A DNA stretch of 64,000 nt from Dermatemys mawii (Eukaryota; Chordata; Testudines; Dermatemydidae). A program made the position numbers and the translations under genes. The notes under the pieces are model-generated. The model searched no databases and had not been told where the DNA came from. It was given only the letters and a program-made list of their open reading frames with translations. Shown here piece after piece: positions 34,081 through 46,046 of the stretch (position 1 is the first letter of the stretch; every line of letters begins with the position of its first letter). Where the stretch lies: the NCBI GenBank assembly GCA_007922305.1, contig ML677329.1, forward strand, positions 2,260,271 through 2,324,270, written 5' to 3'.

Positions 34081-35904
34081 TTTATTAGCAGAACAGGAAC
34101 AGTACAGGCAGCAACATTGCAAACTCCTCCATTCTATCCTGTGAGTATGACTGAACCATGTTCCGGACTGACAGCCTCTAGGGCTCAGAAGGTAATTCAT
34201 TCTCCATGCCAGTCATTGGCCTCTCTGCTGAGACTGCCAACTAACTGCCAGTTATGATGGTGGTTTTGTGATATGGACAGGTGTTCTCTAGGAATTGGAC
34301 TAAGATCACCAATGCATTGACATGGGCTAGTAGACAACAGAGAATGAGTATTACTGTATGTGTAAATGTATTACTGTATATTTTGACTGTTTATGTACTG
34401 TATAATTAGTTTCCAGTGGAATGTATTTAATAGATTCAGTAATATGTTTATTACAGCTAGATTTAACACAAAAAGTACAGCTAAAGGGCTGGACTGGTGT
34501 GACATGGACACTTTCTGTTTGTAAGCAATTTCTCCGATGAAACATGTTACAAAAATTATGTCCGTAACAGGAATGTGTAGTGTTGTGAAAGGCCATTTGT
34601 ATCAACTTTGTTCCTCCCAACCCCAGACAGTTTCTCTAGGTTAACTTACTCCCCATCTTTGAAGTCCAGTGCTCATGGACCACCCATAGAGAGGCTGTCA
34701 TGGGTTCTCAGGGAGGGGGACAACAATGCGATGTAAGTAGCATTTCCCTTTTTCTGTGCTTTTCACCCAAAATTCTGGAGGTCTGGATCCCCTCCATTTG
34801 CAGAAGTTTAGGGGACAATCGATCCATGATTGATAACACTGAGAATGTAGTGCTCTTGCTCCTAGTGACTGTAAACAAGTTTGTAGCTAACTACAACACT
34901 TTAATTTTGGCTTAATATTAGAAGAACCTCACTGTTTAAATATTTTGCAGTACACTTGTAAGTGGAGTAAGGTCCCTTTCTCAGACCCAGTTTGCTGTTA
35001 CATATTTGTACCTGCAAAATGAACGGTGGTGATGAATTAGAGAATACATTTGTCTAGCTTCCTAATTTACACTCATGGTGAGGTAGTTAGAGGAGCAGGA
35101 ATTCTGATCTGTGCTATCAGGTTCTGCAAATCTTAAATATTATGTGTAGTAGAGTAAGCAAATTAGGCAATAAGAGAAGAAATAAAATAGTCCATTTTTA
35201 TTTTGCCACTTCTTTTGCTCTGCTACTCCTGATGGATAAGATTTCAGAGCCTGACAACATTTAATTCAAAAATGTAAGTAGCCAATTCTAGGTTGAATAT
35301 ACTATCCTATGGGCATTTTTTCCCTAGTCCCTGAGCATCAAGGGAATTTGCATGGTCACATCAGCTTGGAAAATCCTATTTCCATTTGAGTTTCTAGCTC
35401 AACATTCAAATGGCTGTTTACACCTGCCCAAACATTTTGAACATTTTGATCCATATTTTTAAGAAACTGCCTCTTTCACTGCAAAGCTACTTTTAAAAAC
35501 CAGTGACCAGTTCCTTACTTGCAGTCTGTATAAGCCTTTTCCACTAGTTCATGTGCTGGTGAGGCTGTTGTACTGTCACACTAAGCCACAGGTATTTCAT
35601 TGGATGATTCTGAAATATTTTGAGTGATTCTGCATGGTATGGGGGCAGATAATGTTGTTTAGAAACAGAGAGAACAATAATTCATGGGCAGCACTGTTTG
35701 AAAAAATCTCTGTGGCTGGGCACTCAGCTGAGCCTTTGAGCATCTAGTCATCTTAGGCATCCAGTTCAGAAACCCTGTTTCCAAAGCACCAGGATCACCC
35801 TATTCTGCTTTGAAATTGCCCTTCATTTTCTGAGCTTCTAGTCTTGGGCAGCCATATCCTTTGCAGTGTCCAGTGGAGGCTTTTTGGAAATTTTCTTTTT
35901 AACA
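34081..35904. other. Unassigned sequence
   Basis: No feature I can support. Open frames here are 61-89 codons and without domains. Confidence 0.45.
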
Positions 35905-36050
35905 TTTCTGTGTCTCAGCTCACCCCTCTGTAAACTCAGTGAACCAATGCCAACTTCAGAAGATTACATGGTAATTAATTTTTGTAAAGTTCTTTGAGAT
36001 CCAGAGATGAAACATACTATTTAAGTACGTGTTGTTATTGTGAATACTAT
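35905..36050 (+). repeat. MIR-type CORE-SINE fragment
   Basis: 'tgtgtctcagctcaccc', 'ctctgtaaactcagtg', 'ttgtaaagttctttgagatc', 'gatgaaacatactattt' and 'aagtacgtgttgttat' follow the 3' half of MIR-type SINEs in the plus orientation. Confidence 0.6.
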
Positions 36051-38163
36051 TGTGTGTAATTTTTTTGAGATTTTTTTTAATTGCTAAGCATAATGCGAAG
36101 GTCACTCCTTGGAGTTCTAATGCAGGTTTGAAAAAGTTGTTGCTCCTTCTAATACTTGATTAATTTTCCCCATGCTCATTCGCTTGATGTTTTTGAATTA
36201 ACAATTATTTCTGATACATGCTGTTAAAATAAATTAGAAAGCTGCAAGGACTTTGCAAGTCAATATATTTGTCTTTTGCCTAGTCAAAGTAGTTCTTCAC
36301 AGCACTTGCACCCCTGGGGTTTATCCCACATATAAAAATCCCATTTTCATAGCATTCAAGAAATTATGACCCTAGTCCCTTCTCAGAAGAGCCCTTAGGA
36401 GGTATTACTTGATTACTGGGCTGAGGAGAACTGCCAAAGATATTAGAAATTCAGGAAACCTAATAGTTTCTAATTTTGAGAACCACATTGGGGTAAGCCA
36501 AATTTCAGAGTAATTGCGGGGAGATTGATTTTGAAGAGCATAATTATGCTGTCGTGATGGTTTATGAATGAACCTTTATATCCCCCATATTTTCATATTA
36601 GACCCGCTACCAGATTTGTATGGGAAGTGGATTCCAGCATATCATCTGGTATTCACAAAATATCACAAAATGGAAGCAGTCAAATATACTGTATCATCTT
36701 GTGGAGCAATTAGATGGCATTATTTTTTATTTTTACCTTTTCTTCTTTTTTATTTCTGTCCTATCTGCTACCTGCAGGCTGGTTGTAAGACTGTCTGTCA
36801 ATGAGACAATTTTTGAAGTAGTATTTTAGTATTTTGACAAGGATTTGTGTAGTGGCTTTCTTTCTAGCTGGTGTCTGAGTGCACTGTTTAGATAAAGGCA
36901 AACATAATCCATAGGTTTGTGAGAGAGAGCTGATACCCATGAGTCTCACTGGGCATCATGTAGGATAGAGATATGGACATTGTTGGTGGGTTTTATTTCT
37001 GATGGGGGTGGGAATCAGAGATACTATAATTGTACTGGTAAATCTGCTGTCAAAATTAAAAACAGAACTGTTCGGTTATTAACAGGGGATATCTGGTTTT
37101 TATGTTAGAGCAGATTTAAAAGTTTAACTAATCAAAACCCAGGGCTAACTTGATTCCCCTCTTTGAGTTTGTAATCCCTGACTGGAAAGGTTTAATCTGA
37201 CTATTAAACTGGTGTTTAATAGTCTCTTTCTCCGTTGACTTTTGCAATTTATTATCATTGTTCTGATCAAGAAGAAAGCAGTACAGATACTGTTATGTTT
37301 GCATTCTTGCAATCATGTTATATACTTCATAAAGCTCTCCAATAAAAAAGTCTCTGCACTCCAGAATGTATAGTATTTCCCCAAGATCTGCATAACTTAA
37401 TTTATTTTTCCTGCATCGTTTACAGCAAGAAATATTTTTCATCTCTCCATCCCAGCTCAGGTTGGGCACTGTAAAGAGGATTTGGCCTGGTGTATCTCCA
37501 TTGCAGCCCCTTTCAAATCTAGCCTTCCATTTGTGCAGCAAAATAACTCACACAGAGGGCTGGTTTGTCTCTTGGCCATATATAGTTTTGAGGGAGGCAG
37601 AAAGGAGACTCCCCCATCTCACTCAGCTGCACTGAGTGTGAGATGCAAGTGGGGTTCCAGCTGTCAGAAAGCTATTGCTCTTGCATTTCTATTCCATTAT
37701 TACTATTTCCTCTGGGAGTATGTCAGCAAATGGGGTTGGAGAAGTATTGTGGAGTCTCTTTGTAAAAGTGATGGTCTCAGAGGGAACAGGAAAGGAGCAG
37801 AAGGGGATTGAGCAGAGGCAAGGCCTCAGTGGGAGAAGAGATCTGTGCTTTTGGAGCTTTAGGGGAGAGAGTAGGGGAGACTTGGGAGTCTGAAGATGAG
37901 AGAATCACCAGTGTGAATGGTTCAACCCACGTTAGTCTCACAGTATATCTAAGGTGGGAAAGACTCATGTGTTTATATTTTAAAATTGTTCCCTTTGCAG
38001 CAGGACAATGTAACTTAAACAGTTGGGAGGTGGGGAGAAGAAGCTTAAATAGCCAACATAAAATTACAACATTTTATTGAACACCATTGAAAGAAAACCA
38101 CAGAAGAGATGTCCCTGAACTGTAAGAGACTGAGTTTGGACATGTCCAAATTCTTGTATGCAG
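36051..38163. other. Unassigned sequence
   Basis: No named repeat. Several overlapping frames at 37482-38080 on the plus strand lie in a purine-rich patch and have no domain. Confidence 0.4.
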
Positions 38164-38267
38164 TGTTGTTGTAACTGTGTTGCTCCCAAGATATTAGCGA
38201 GACAAGGTGGGTGGAGTAATACGTTGGTCCAGTAAAAGATATTACCTAACCCGCCTTGTCTCTCTAA
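38164..38267. mobile_element. Inverted pair of PLE-like termini (second family)
   Basis: The left part 'gtgttgttgtaactgtg', 'ttgctcccaagatattag', 'gagacaaggtgggtgg' is followed by 'ttggtccagtaaaagat', 'attacctaacccgcc', 'ttgtctctctaa'. The second part contains the reverse complement of the first (arms about 38199-38220 and 38241-38264). This is a different terminal family from that at 51745-52060 but has the same inverted layout. No TSD identified. Confidence 0.5.
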
Positions 38268-38984
38268 ACTGCAATTTCTGCCAGAGAAGCTGTTAACAAG
38301 TTTTGACAATGTAGCCTAGACAGCTGTCACTTTTATGAAAGGATGAATGTAATTATGGGAATCTCAAACCCTAAATAAATCTGCCAGAACTCCCAGAGAG
38401 AATTTCTGAGGTTCAAAACTTCCAAAATTAGTGATTTTAACTTATTTTTGAAACGTTTATATCTTTCTAAATAACACAAAGTTTTTTTAAGGCCTGTGGT
38501 AACAATTCAAGGCTCAGTTTTGACCTCCATGCTCTGACCCCGTTCTACTGCATTAGATCTAAAAACTTTTATCCCTCTCCTTTTGTTTCCTTCAAATAGA
38601 GGGTTGCTGCTAAGAGTATCAGGTTCACTCAGGTTGAGTTGTTACACTGAAAGCTTTTGTGAATAAATAAAGAAAAAATTAACTTGACTTATTATTTACT
38701 TGTGTGAGGACAATATAGCAACTTGGCCCAATAGAGGGTAAATATTTAGACACAAAAATTGGACATATGCATTTTTTTAAAAATACTTAACAGGCAGTTC
38801 CTCTTTAAATGTAGAGAGTTAATGCTCTGCTCTAGATGTTTGTGATGTTATCTGGGATTTTAGTAAATCACTTGGTCCCAGCACATAGATAAAGAGGAGG
38901 ACCGGTTTCAAATATCTTATTTCAAAATATATTTGTAAATATATTTAGATCTGTAGAATGTTTGCAATGACTATACTTTTCAAT
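38268..38984. other. Unassigned AT-rich sequence
   Basis: No feature I can support. Confidence 0.45.
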
Positions 38985-39098
38985 TAATCATATAGTGTCT
39001 TTCATCAGGGAATCTCAAATTGCTTTACAAACCATGAATTTAGTCTCACATCACGCTGGGAGACAGGGATGTTTTATTTTTCCCATTTTGCATTAAAA
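38985..39098 (-). repeat. Antisense MIR-type SINE fragment
   Basis: The plus strand reads 'atctcaaattgctttacaaa', 'tagtctcacatcacgctggg', 'agacagggatgttttat', 'ttttcccattttgcatt', the antisense order of a MIR 3' half. It abuts the CR1 fragment at 39101. Confidence 0.55.
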
Positions 39099-39100
39099 AT

Positions 39101-39380
39101 CACAGATTATAAATCCGGAAGGGACCATTTTGATCACATAGTGTGACCTCTGGCATAAAACATCTCATGGGACTTGCCTGAATTAATTCCAGCTTGAATT
39201 AGAGCATATATTTTAGAAAAACACCCAATCTTGATTTTAAAATGTCCGTGATGGAGAATCCACCACAATCCTTAGTAATTCAATGTAATTAAGTAGTTCC
39301 AATGGCTAATTATGATTTAAAAAAGGCACCTTATTTCAAGACTAAATCTGTCAAGCTTCAATATTTTGCCATTGGCTGGA
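39101..39380 (-). mobile_element. CR1 LINE 3' fragment (old subfamily)
   Basis: The plus strand shows the antisense CR1 3' end: 'cacagattataaatccgg', 'aagggaccattttgatcac', 'tttagaaaaacacccaatc', 'gtccgtgatggagaatccac', 'gttccaatggctaatta', 'attggctggaa'. Only the last part of ORF2 and the 3' UTR remain and no frame is intact. It shares the subfamily look of the copies at 44855-45155 and 48150-48930. Confidence 0.75.
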
Positions 39381-39424
39381 AATTGAAATGGAGGCAGAGA
39401 CAGATTTAAGTCAAGTGTTTCAAA

Positions 39425-39620
39425 AGTAATAACTGATTTTGAGTTTTTCCACTTTGGGATATCCAACCTAAGATGTCTACAGCTCCCTTTGTCTTCAGTG
39501 GGAGTTCCTATGTGCTCAGTATTTCTGAAAAGTAGGGGGAGGTGTCTTTAGTTACTTGCACCAAACTTGAGGCATATAAAATCAGTGGTCGCTTTTGAAA
39601 ATGTTAGTCCAAGTGTCTTG
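39425..39620. repeat. Foldback-type relic
   Basis: Words such as 'ccaacctaagatgtctac', 'cttcagtgggagttcc' and 'cagtggtcgcttttgaaaat' follow the modules of reptile foldback elements, but the arms pair poorly. Confidence 0.3.
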
Positions 39621-41289
39621 TACCAATATCACATGAAAAGTTTGTGGCAGAATGAGAGTGAAACCAAGTCTCCGTAATCTCAGTCCTATATCTGAGCCAT
39701 CCTTCAGTGGTTATATATTCTGCCTCTCATTTGGGGATGTAATTAAGCTTTCGAAAAGTGGTGTCATTTAGAATTTGTTCTAAAAGAAATATCGCAAGAG
39801 TCACATGTAATTTTCTCTACTTTCAAGCTGTAAATCTCTCTGGAAATGGACTTATCCTTGCAGTTTTCATCAGTTGAATGCAACCTTGTTTCTTCTCGGC
39901 ATTTTTTTCTTGTTTGTTTCATCTGTTAGTACCTCTCATTTGCAAAATTCTCCATTCACAAGAGACAAATTCTGTCCCTGGGACATTTCCAGATGTCAGA
40001 AATCATCAGTGAGAAGTCTTAAAGCTCAGTCATTTTTTTCCCGTAATGAAAGCAAAATGGTAGGAAATGAGAAGAGGAAACCCCAGGTAATGCAACTGCA
40101 TGGAAATCCATTTCTGCATATCTAAGGGAAGTTGTTGTGTTGGGACATGGTATGCATCACTGCAGCCTCTTGACAGGTTCACCAAATTTGTCTTAATTTG
40201 GAGGGAGACAAATTAAATTCTTTCAGTTGCAGTTTTGAAGCTAAAAGTGTTTGACTGGTTCAGCCCCTGAATGGTGTTTAAGGAATAAAAGGAAAAGAGC
40301 AGGAAGTTCTAATTGGAAAATTACTTCTTGTTATTTAGTTTGGCTTCTAAGTTGGAAATTACGATAATGAGGAGCTTTGTGGGACTCGCCCTTGAATAGG
40401 ACCAGGAGGCTTTTTGTTCAATTACTATTTAATGTGAAGATATTCAAGGAACATATTGTAGCATTTAAGCCATCACTTTCTATTAAACAAATATTTTATT
40501 GTAATGATTTTTAAATCTCTCTCCCTGGATGCTTTTATGATTTAAAAATGTCTAAGTGAAGTGTAGATTGCAAAGAAGGACTAAAAAGATCTTTGTTACT
40601 TAGCATTTATCAAAGTGTGATTCATTTAGTGGCTGTAAGTATATAATTCACAATGTAATACACCCCAATTGCTTTTTATGTACAATAACTTAAGATGTTC
40701 TAAAGCATTAAACTCTGAAATAATTGTTTTATGAGATACCAAATATCATATACATTTAATAAGCAGCTTTCACAGTAAAGTGCATGACTCCATTTACTAG
40801 TGTATTTTAAAACCGATGAAGCTTATTCTCACCATTTTTTTAAAAAAAAGGTCAGGGTGATAGCAGAAAACCATATTACGATGAAGAGTCTAATCCTGCC
40901 AACATAAATATACATGTTAGCAGTCCATATCACATGACTTACTCATCTGCTTGCATGATTGGGCCCTACATTTCTATTGTATTTGTCATTATGCGTCATG
41001 CATTAAGTATTAAAAAAATTGTGTGAGCACACTTGTAGTCTACAAAGCCAATAAAAGAACTGCATGCATTGAGAAATGTATTGGGATGTTGTTAACAAAA
41101 AAATCTTTTTTTTCCTCTAAATCATGGCATTTATTGGTTGACCTTGTCAAAACTCATACTTCCCTGAGAAATACATACAATAATTATAGCTTCTTCACTT
41201 TCCCTATGTTTGTATGTGAGATACTTTTTTTTATTAGTGGTTGTAATACTGTACAAACTGCCTAGGAATCTTTTTTGATCTATAAGTAG
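39621..41289. other. Unassigned AT-rich sequence
   Basis: No exon or repeat recognised. The part at about 40315-40520 is repeat-free with 'caattactatttaatg' style homeodomain words and is a possible conserved non-coding block (untested). The 83-codon frame at 39874-40125 starts with a hydrophobic run but shows nothing further. Confidence 0.35.
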
Positions 41290-41460
41290 TACTTATAATA
41301 ATTTATTAGTAGCACTGTGCTCTGTACTTTACCATGCAAACAAAAGTTCTAAAGCTCTGATCCTTCAAACAGATGACCAGAGCCATAGTCTCTGCCCTGA
41401 TGTGCTGAACTCATTTTAGACATGATATCACAAATACAGTAACAAGCAGTAGGGAGCTGA
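41290..41460 (-). repeat. L2-like LINE 3' tail
   Basis: 'agcactgtgctctgtacttt', 'catagtctctgccctgatg' and 'gaactcattttagacatgat' give the antisense L2-type tail again. Decayed. Confidence 0.4.
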
Positions 41461-41754
41461 AAGAATGAGGAAGGACAGTGTCCAGCAGTAAGATCACACA
41501 GTTACTCAGCATGGGGCACGTTCATGACTTGGTGATTTTGAGAAAAATGATTTTTTTAAAAAAACCTCAGTAATTATTATTTACTCTCTTCTCTCTGCAT
41601 CATGGAGGAAGTTGGTTTTTAAAAGGGATTTGAGAAATGAAAGGGTAGTGAAATGGCAGACCAGAGTCAGCAGATTTTGATTTAATTTGATAAATGAATA
41701 CAAGAGTAGATTGAACAGCAGAAGTTAATATTTCCAGGAAGTATTTGCATTATG

Positions 41755-41862
41755 AGATATAGATATCTATATATAGATATATATTTATAACTATGTCTAG
41801 ATATAGATATAAATATATATCTATGGATATCTATATATCTATATATCTATATAGATATATAT
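41755..41862. repeat. TATC/TATA-rich microsatellite
   Basis: About 108 bp composed almost wholly of 'agatat', 'atctat' and 'atat' words. Many of these are self-complementary, so the tract can fold. A CT-rich run (41863-41891) follows. Confidence 0.9.
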
Positions 41863-41909
41863 CCTCTTTCCCTCTCTCTCTCTGTTTCTTCCATATCTGT
41901 ATGTGTTTG

Positions 41910-42646
41910 CAGGGCCGGTGTAACCACTAGATGAACTAGGCGGCCGCCCCAAGATTTGGGGGTGCCAAAAAGCGGTGCCCCAAATATTTTTTACACTATT
42001 GCTCGAAAACAAATGAATAAAGAAAAGAGAAACGTCATTGAAAGTGCATTTTAACTTGTCATTCTCTCTCTCTAGCCTACGCCATCTCTGCATTGTGGGC
42101 ACAAGCGTACTGCTTCACTACTGTACAAAGTGGCAATGACATCATTTTTCTCATTGCGCGCAGCCATTGCCCATTCTGACAGGCTGTTTATAATGCTAAG
42201 TTTACTAGTTTTTGGAGCTTGTTGACTGAGGCTAACTATTTTTCTTGAGTTGTTTCAGATCTAAGACTCTGACAAGTGCTGCTGCATCATTTCACTAATA
42301 TTTTGTGTCAATTGCATGTGTATGTTAAGTATTTGAGTGTATATGTTTATGTGCGAATATGCATGTGTAGGTTGTTGAAATTTGTCATATTGATATTGTC
42401 AGTTGATGTATGACGGAATATCCACCATTCTAATTTTATAAATTTTATTAATAATTGGAGATTCTAAAGGTAGAATAAAATATAGTAGATTTTGATATGA
42501 AGGAAGGAAGGAAGTATACATGATTAAAAAGGGGGTATTTTTAAAAAGTATTTTGAAAGTTTATAATAAGTGATGCTGCAGGAAAAGAGGGGAGGCGCAA
42601 AGTAGAAGTTTTGCCTAGGAGGCAAAATATCCTTGCAATGGCCCTG
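41910..42646. mobile_element. Non-autonomous hAT transposon, 737 bp, 8-bp TSD
   Basis: It starts CAGGGCCGG and ends in GGCCCTG, with perfect 8-bp flanks TGTGTTTG (41902-41909 and 42647-42654). The terminal seven bases CAGGGCC are perfectly inverted and the inner TIR is decayed. The interior is AT-rich, has no transposase frame and includes short GGAA/GAAG repeats. It is the largest defined DNA transposon in the window and shares its outermost terminus with the element at 30086-30252. Confidence 0.88.
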
Positions 42647-42654
42647 TGTGTTTG

Positions 42655-42984
42655 GCTTTCTTCACTCACTCTAACCCTTATCAATTTTTCAGTGAAAAGT
42701 TTACCTTGTATTGATAAGTTACTTCATGCACCTGAACGTTAGGTTATTTGTTTTACCTCTCTGGATGGAGCACTCCTGGCAAAACCACAGAGAGGAGTTG
42801 AGTCGTCCTGGGTAACCAGTGGTTATTAGTCTTGCAAAGTAAGCGGCCTTTGACTGCCATGCTTGAGTATTTATTTTCCAGTTTCTTGCACTGCAGACTA
42901 TGGAGCTGGTACATTAGCTAATAACTGTTGGTAAACTATTTATCTGTAGCTGTAAATTGAATGAGAGGAAGGACAGAAATTGAA
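42655..42984. other. Unassigned sequence
   Basis: No feature I can support between the hAT element and the MIR. Confidence 0.45.
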
Positions 42985-43205
42985 TTAGAGGTTTTGTGGT
43001 AATGGCACTGAACTAAGAAGAGCTGTTCTCAAATCTGTGACAGATCTCGGCCAAGTCACTTTCTTTCTGTCTTCAGTTCCCCATCTATAAAATGGAAGTA
43101 ATACTGTTTTCTTCCATCTCTCTGTCTTGTTTATGTAGAGTGCATGCTTTTCAGAACAGGACTTGTCTTTTAATGTATATCTGTACAGCCTGTCAATACA
43201 TTTGT
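42985..43205 (+). repeat. MIR-type CORE-SINE with tail
   Basis: 'atggcactgaactaagaag', 'tcggccaagtcactttc', 'ttcagttccccatctataaa', 'atggaagtaatactg', then 'gaacaggacttgtctttta' follow MIR-type order along its whole length, plus orientation. This is the most complete SINE of this class here. Confidence 0.7.
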
Positions 43206-44854
43206 ATTATCCACATAAGTTATAGTACAGCGTTGTCATTTCTACCTGTGAAGTAAATGTATCTGTTTCTTTCCATCTCTGCTACCAGAACTCTGGTCCA
43301 CACTCTATTAAGCCTTCTCCTTCCCTACCTGCATTCCAAATTTAAATGTCTTCTTCCTTTTCTTATTTTTTGTAGTGAGGAAAAAAATCTAAACCCCAAA
43401 ATCCTTCTTCCATTTTTACTCAGTTTATTGCTCCTCTGGAGTTTGCCTGTACAAGGACTAGGTAAGGACCTCAGGCTTTAATCCAGAGTGATTAGACTCT
43501 TGTGGACAAATCATGTTCTAAATGTGATAAAAAGCAAAAAGTATTAAATGGTGACACCTTATGATACTGTATTATTTAAAAATAATAAAGTGGGCTCTGA
43601 GCTATCAAGAGTCACCCCACAGATGTATCTCTTCTCTTGCTTGCTTTTCTTCAGTTAGACCTTTTTTAATTGGAAACTCAAAATTATAAATCAGAACTAG
43701 AAACTTTTCCTACCTCCCCAGCATTTATATTAATTAAGAATGGCTAAAGAGACTGTTGGGGGAGGTTTAATTTGTTCAATAAATTTTCTTCTGAATTAAG
43801 CCCTTTCATGCCAAATATTGGCCTAGAGCAAATATACTTAATGCCAATTTATAAACCTCTCAAAACAGGGATATGTGCTAGAAACACTATCAGATTCTGA
43901 ACTATAGCAGTACTGCTGGATGCTGTTCTCATACAGTCTATTATTGTTTCAGTGTAAGTATAGGACCAGTGGATGACTCATAGCTCACTCTTCTGTCCAG
44001 AATAGAGAGCTGTTTCAGAGTAAACCCGTAGGCAGTTTAGTTCATGTTTTCTTTTGGTTAATCTGCCCCTAGAATGGAATAACAAATTCATTTAAAACAA
44101 AAAACAAAAGCCCTAACACACTGTGATAAGTCAGCACATCTGAGTTCTAGAAATACTGTTGCATTAATACATATTTTTATAATATTTTAATATGGCATTT
44201 TAAACAAATATTTCAGTTTGGTGTGTTCCATTGAATTTACATGCATATGAACGCTGTGTCATCGGGAAAGGCCTATGTTTTGTACATCAGTAGCCAGAAG
44301 TGGTCTTTTTTGAATTGGTCCCTGCGAGAGGAAAATTTGGTTCACATCAAAGGTCTGAGAAACACAGCATCACAAGTAAAATCAGTTAAAACAGCCCTTG
44401 CTTTTGCTTTCACTGGAGATCTGAAGAGTATGTGGGTATTCGACAATTTAATTTACTTTGGCAGTTCACTAACTGAAATCCCAAAGTGTTGAGTATGCTC
44501 TACCGGTGGATAGCTGTTATTACTTCCCAAATGACACTACTTAAGGAAGGAGAGAGAGACAAAATAAAATTAAATTATTCTGTCGCATATGCTTTTGGGT
44601 TGTCTATCTGGGGGTGTGAAATTTCGAAATCACTTTCATTGTTACATTACTCACTCAGTGGTAGGCAACATAAATTACATATTCTTTTATTAGGGATGCT
44701 TTAGGCACATTTTAAAAACAGTGCTTTCAGATAATACTTCATTATTTGGTAAATGTACAGCGTGCCATAGTGTTCAATGAATGTACTGAAACTTCTTTCC
44801 CATGTTCTTCAATGTGCATACAATTTTTGCTAAAGGAAAAAAAATAATTAATCA
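43206..44854. other. Unassigned AT-rich sequence
   Basis: No exon or repeat recognised. Open frames at 43257, 44241 and 44486 have no family look. Confidence 0.45.
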
Positions 44855-45155
44855 AAAAGATCAAGAGGTGACTTGATTATGGGGAGAAAAGCATAAGAAG
44901 ATCCAATGAGTGGAAATTAAAGTCAGACAAATTCAAATGAAAAAATTAAGCACATATTTTTAACAGTGCATGTGATTAACCAGTGTGATAAACTACCAAG
45001 AGAAGAGGTGGATTCTTCATCTCTTCATGGTGTCTTCAGGTCAAGACTGGATGCTTTTCTGGAAGTATCCTTTAGTCAAACAAGTTATTGGGCTTAGTGC
45101 AAAGGCAACTGGATGAAATTCTTGGGCCTGTGTTATACAGGAGATCCGACAAGAT
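44855..45155 (+). mobile_element. CR1 LINE 3' fragment, sense orientation
   Basis: 'aagaggtgacttgatta', 'gatccaatgagtggaa', 'acagtgcatgtgattaacca', 'gtggattcttcatc', 'gactggatgcttttctgg' and 'ggcctgtgttatacaggag' follow the end of CR1 ORF2 and its 3' UTR on the plus strand. It stops within the 3' UTR where the hAT-like piece begins. Frames are broken. Confidence 0.7.
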
Positions 45156-45343
45156 GGTCAGCGGCATGGGCCATGGGATGTGCTGGCTGCTGCTTCCCTC
45201 AGCCCCAGTTGGCCTGGAACGGCAAACAGCGGCCAGTGGGAGCTGTGATTGGCCAAACTTGTGGACACTGCAGGTAAACAAAATGTTCTGGCCTGCCAGC
45301 GGATTTTCCTGATGGGCTGTGTGCCAAAGGTTGCTGATCCCTG
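45156..45343. mobile_element. Truncated hAT-like element
   Basis: The right end '...ggttgctgatccctg' gives the terminus CAGGGATCAGCAACC on the minus strand, a hAT-type TIR. The interior 'agttggcctggaacgg', 'cagtgggagctgtgattgg' and 'gtgccaaaggttgctg' is a GC-richer family common in reptiles. The left TIR is missing. Short open frames on both strands here are compositional. Confidence 0.6.
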
Positions 45344-45568
45344 TTTTAACCATTCTCGAGGGTCTTCACTGAACCTTCTCCAGTTTTTCAATATCCTTCT
45401 TGAATTGTGGGCACTTGGACACAATATTCCAGCAGTATTCTCACCAGTGCCAAAGACAGAGGTAAAATAACCCCTCTGATTCTACTTGAGTCCCCTGATT
45501 ATATATCAAAAGATCACATTATTTCTTTTGGCTGCAATGATGCACTGGGAGCTTGTATTCCAACAAAA
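45344..45568 (-). mobile_element. CR1 LINE internal fragment, antisense
   Basis: The plus strand reads 'aaccattctcgagggtc', 'cttctccagtttttcaat', 'aattgtgggcacttggacac', 'tattccagcagtattctcac', 'gaggtaaaataacccctctg' and 'gatgcactgggagcttgt', the antisense ORF2 region of an old CR1. Its 3' end is absent: it begins abruptly at the hAT terminus. Confidence 0.7.
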
Positions 45569-45788
45569 CATAGTGATAGTCAAGTTTGGGAGGAAACTCA
45601 AGTATCTGATGTATTTTTGTGTTTCAGTTATCAAGAAAGCCTAACTCCAAGAAGGCAAGACTTTTGATACTAACTGCAAAGTCTATCTGCTCTGTTGAGA
45701 CTAGTCAGAGCGGGCAATTGTGCAGGAAATTTGATATACCAAATGATATTGCCCAAAAATCAGAGTGAGATTCTCAAAAGCCCCCAAC

Positions 45789-45902
45789 CTGGGCCTGATT
45801 CTGTTCCCATTAGATCAGTGCTGCACATTGATTTCAAATCTTCGCCCACTGAAGTCAATGAGACCTTACAATTGGCTTCAACGGGAGCAGAGTTTGGCCA
45901 TC
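45789..45902. mobile_element. MITE-like foldback element
   Basis: Ends 'gggcctgattctgttccc' and the complement of 'gggagcagagtttggcc' pair. The core holds 'cccactgaagtcaatgag'. Confidence 0.5.
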
Positions 45903-45945
45903 CCTAAGTGCTTTCTAAAATCCCATCCATAATGAAGAATCTAGT

Positions 45946-46046
45946 CTGGGATTTTGAAAGGAGCGAAAGGAAATTAGATGCCCAAATCCTATTCAATGTC
46001 AATGGGATTTAGGTCCCTAACTCTTAGGATCTTTTGAAAATCCCAG
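45946..46046. mobile_element. Foldback element, about 100 bp
   Basis: 'ctgggattttgaaaggagc' at the left pairs with the complement of 'ggatcttttgaaaatcccag' at the right, and 'gatgcccaaatcc' with 'gggatttaggtccc'. The loop is 'attcaatgtcaat'. Confidence 0.65.

Noticed and set aside
41755..41891. Considered as a CRISPR-like or satellite array
   Set aside because: No fixed repeat/spacer structure; it is a degenerate AT/CT simple repeat in a vertebrate genome.
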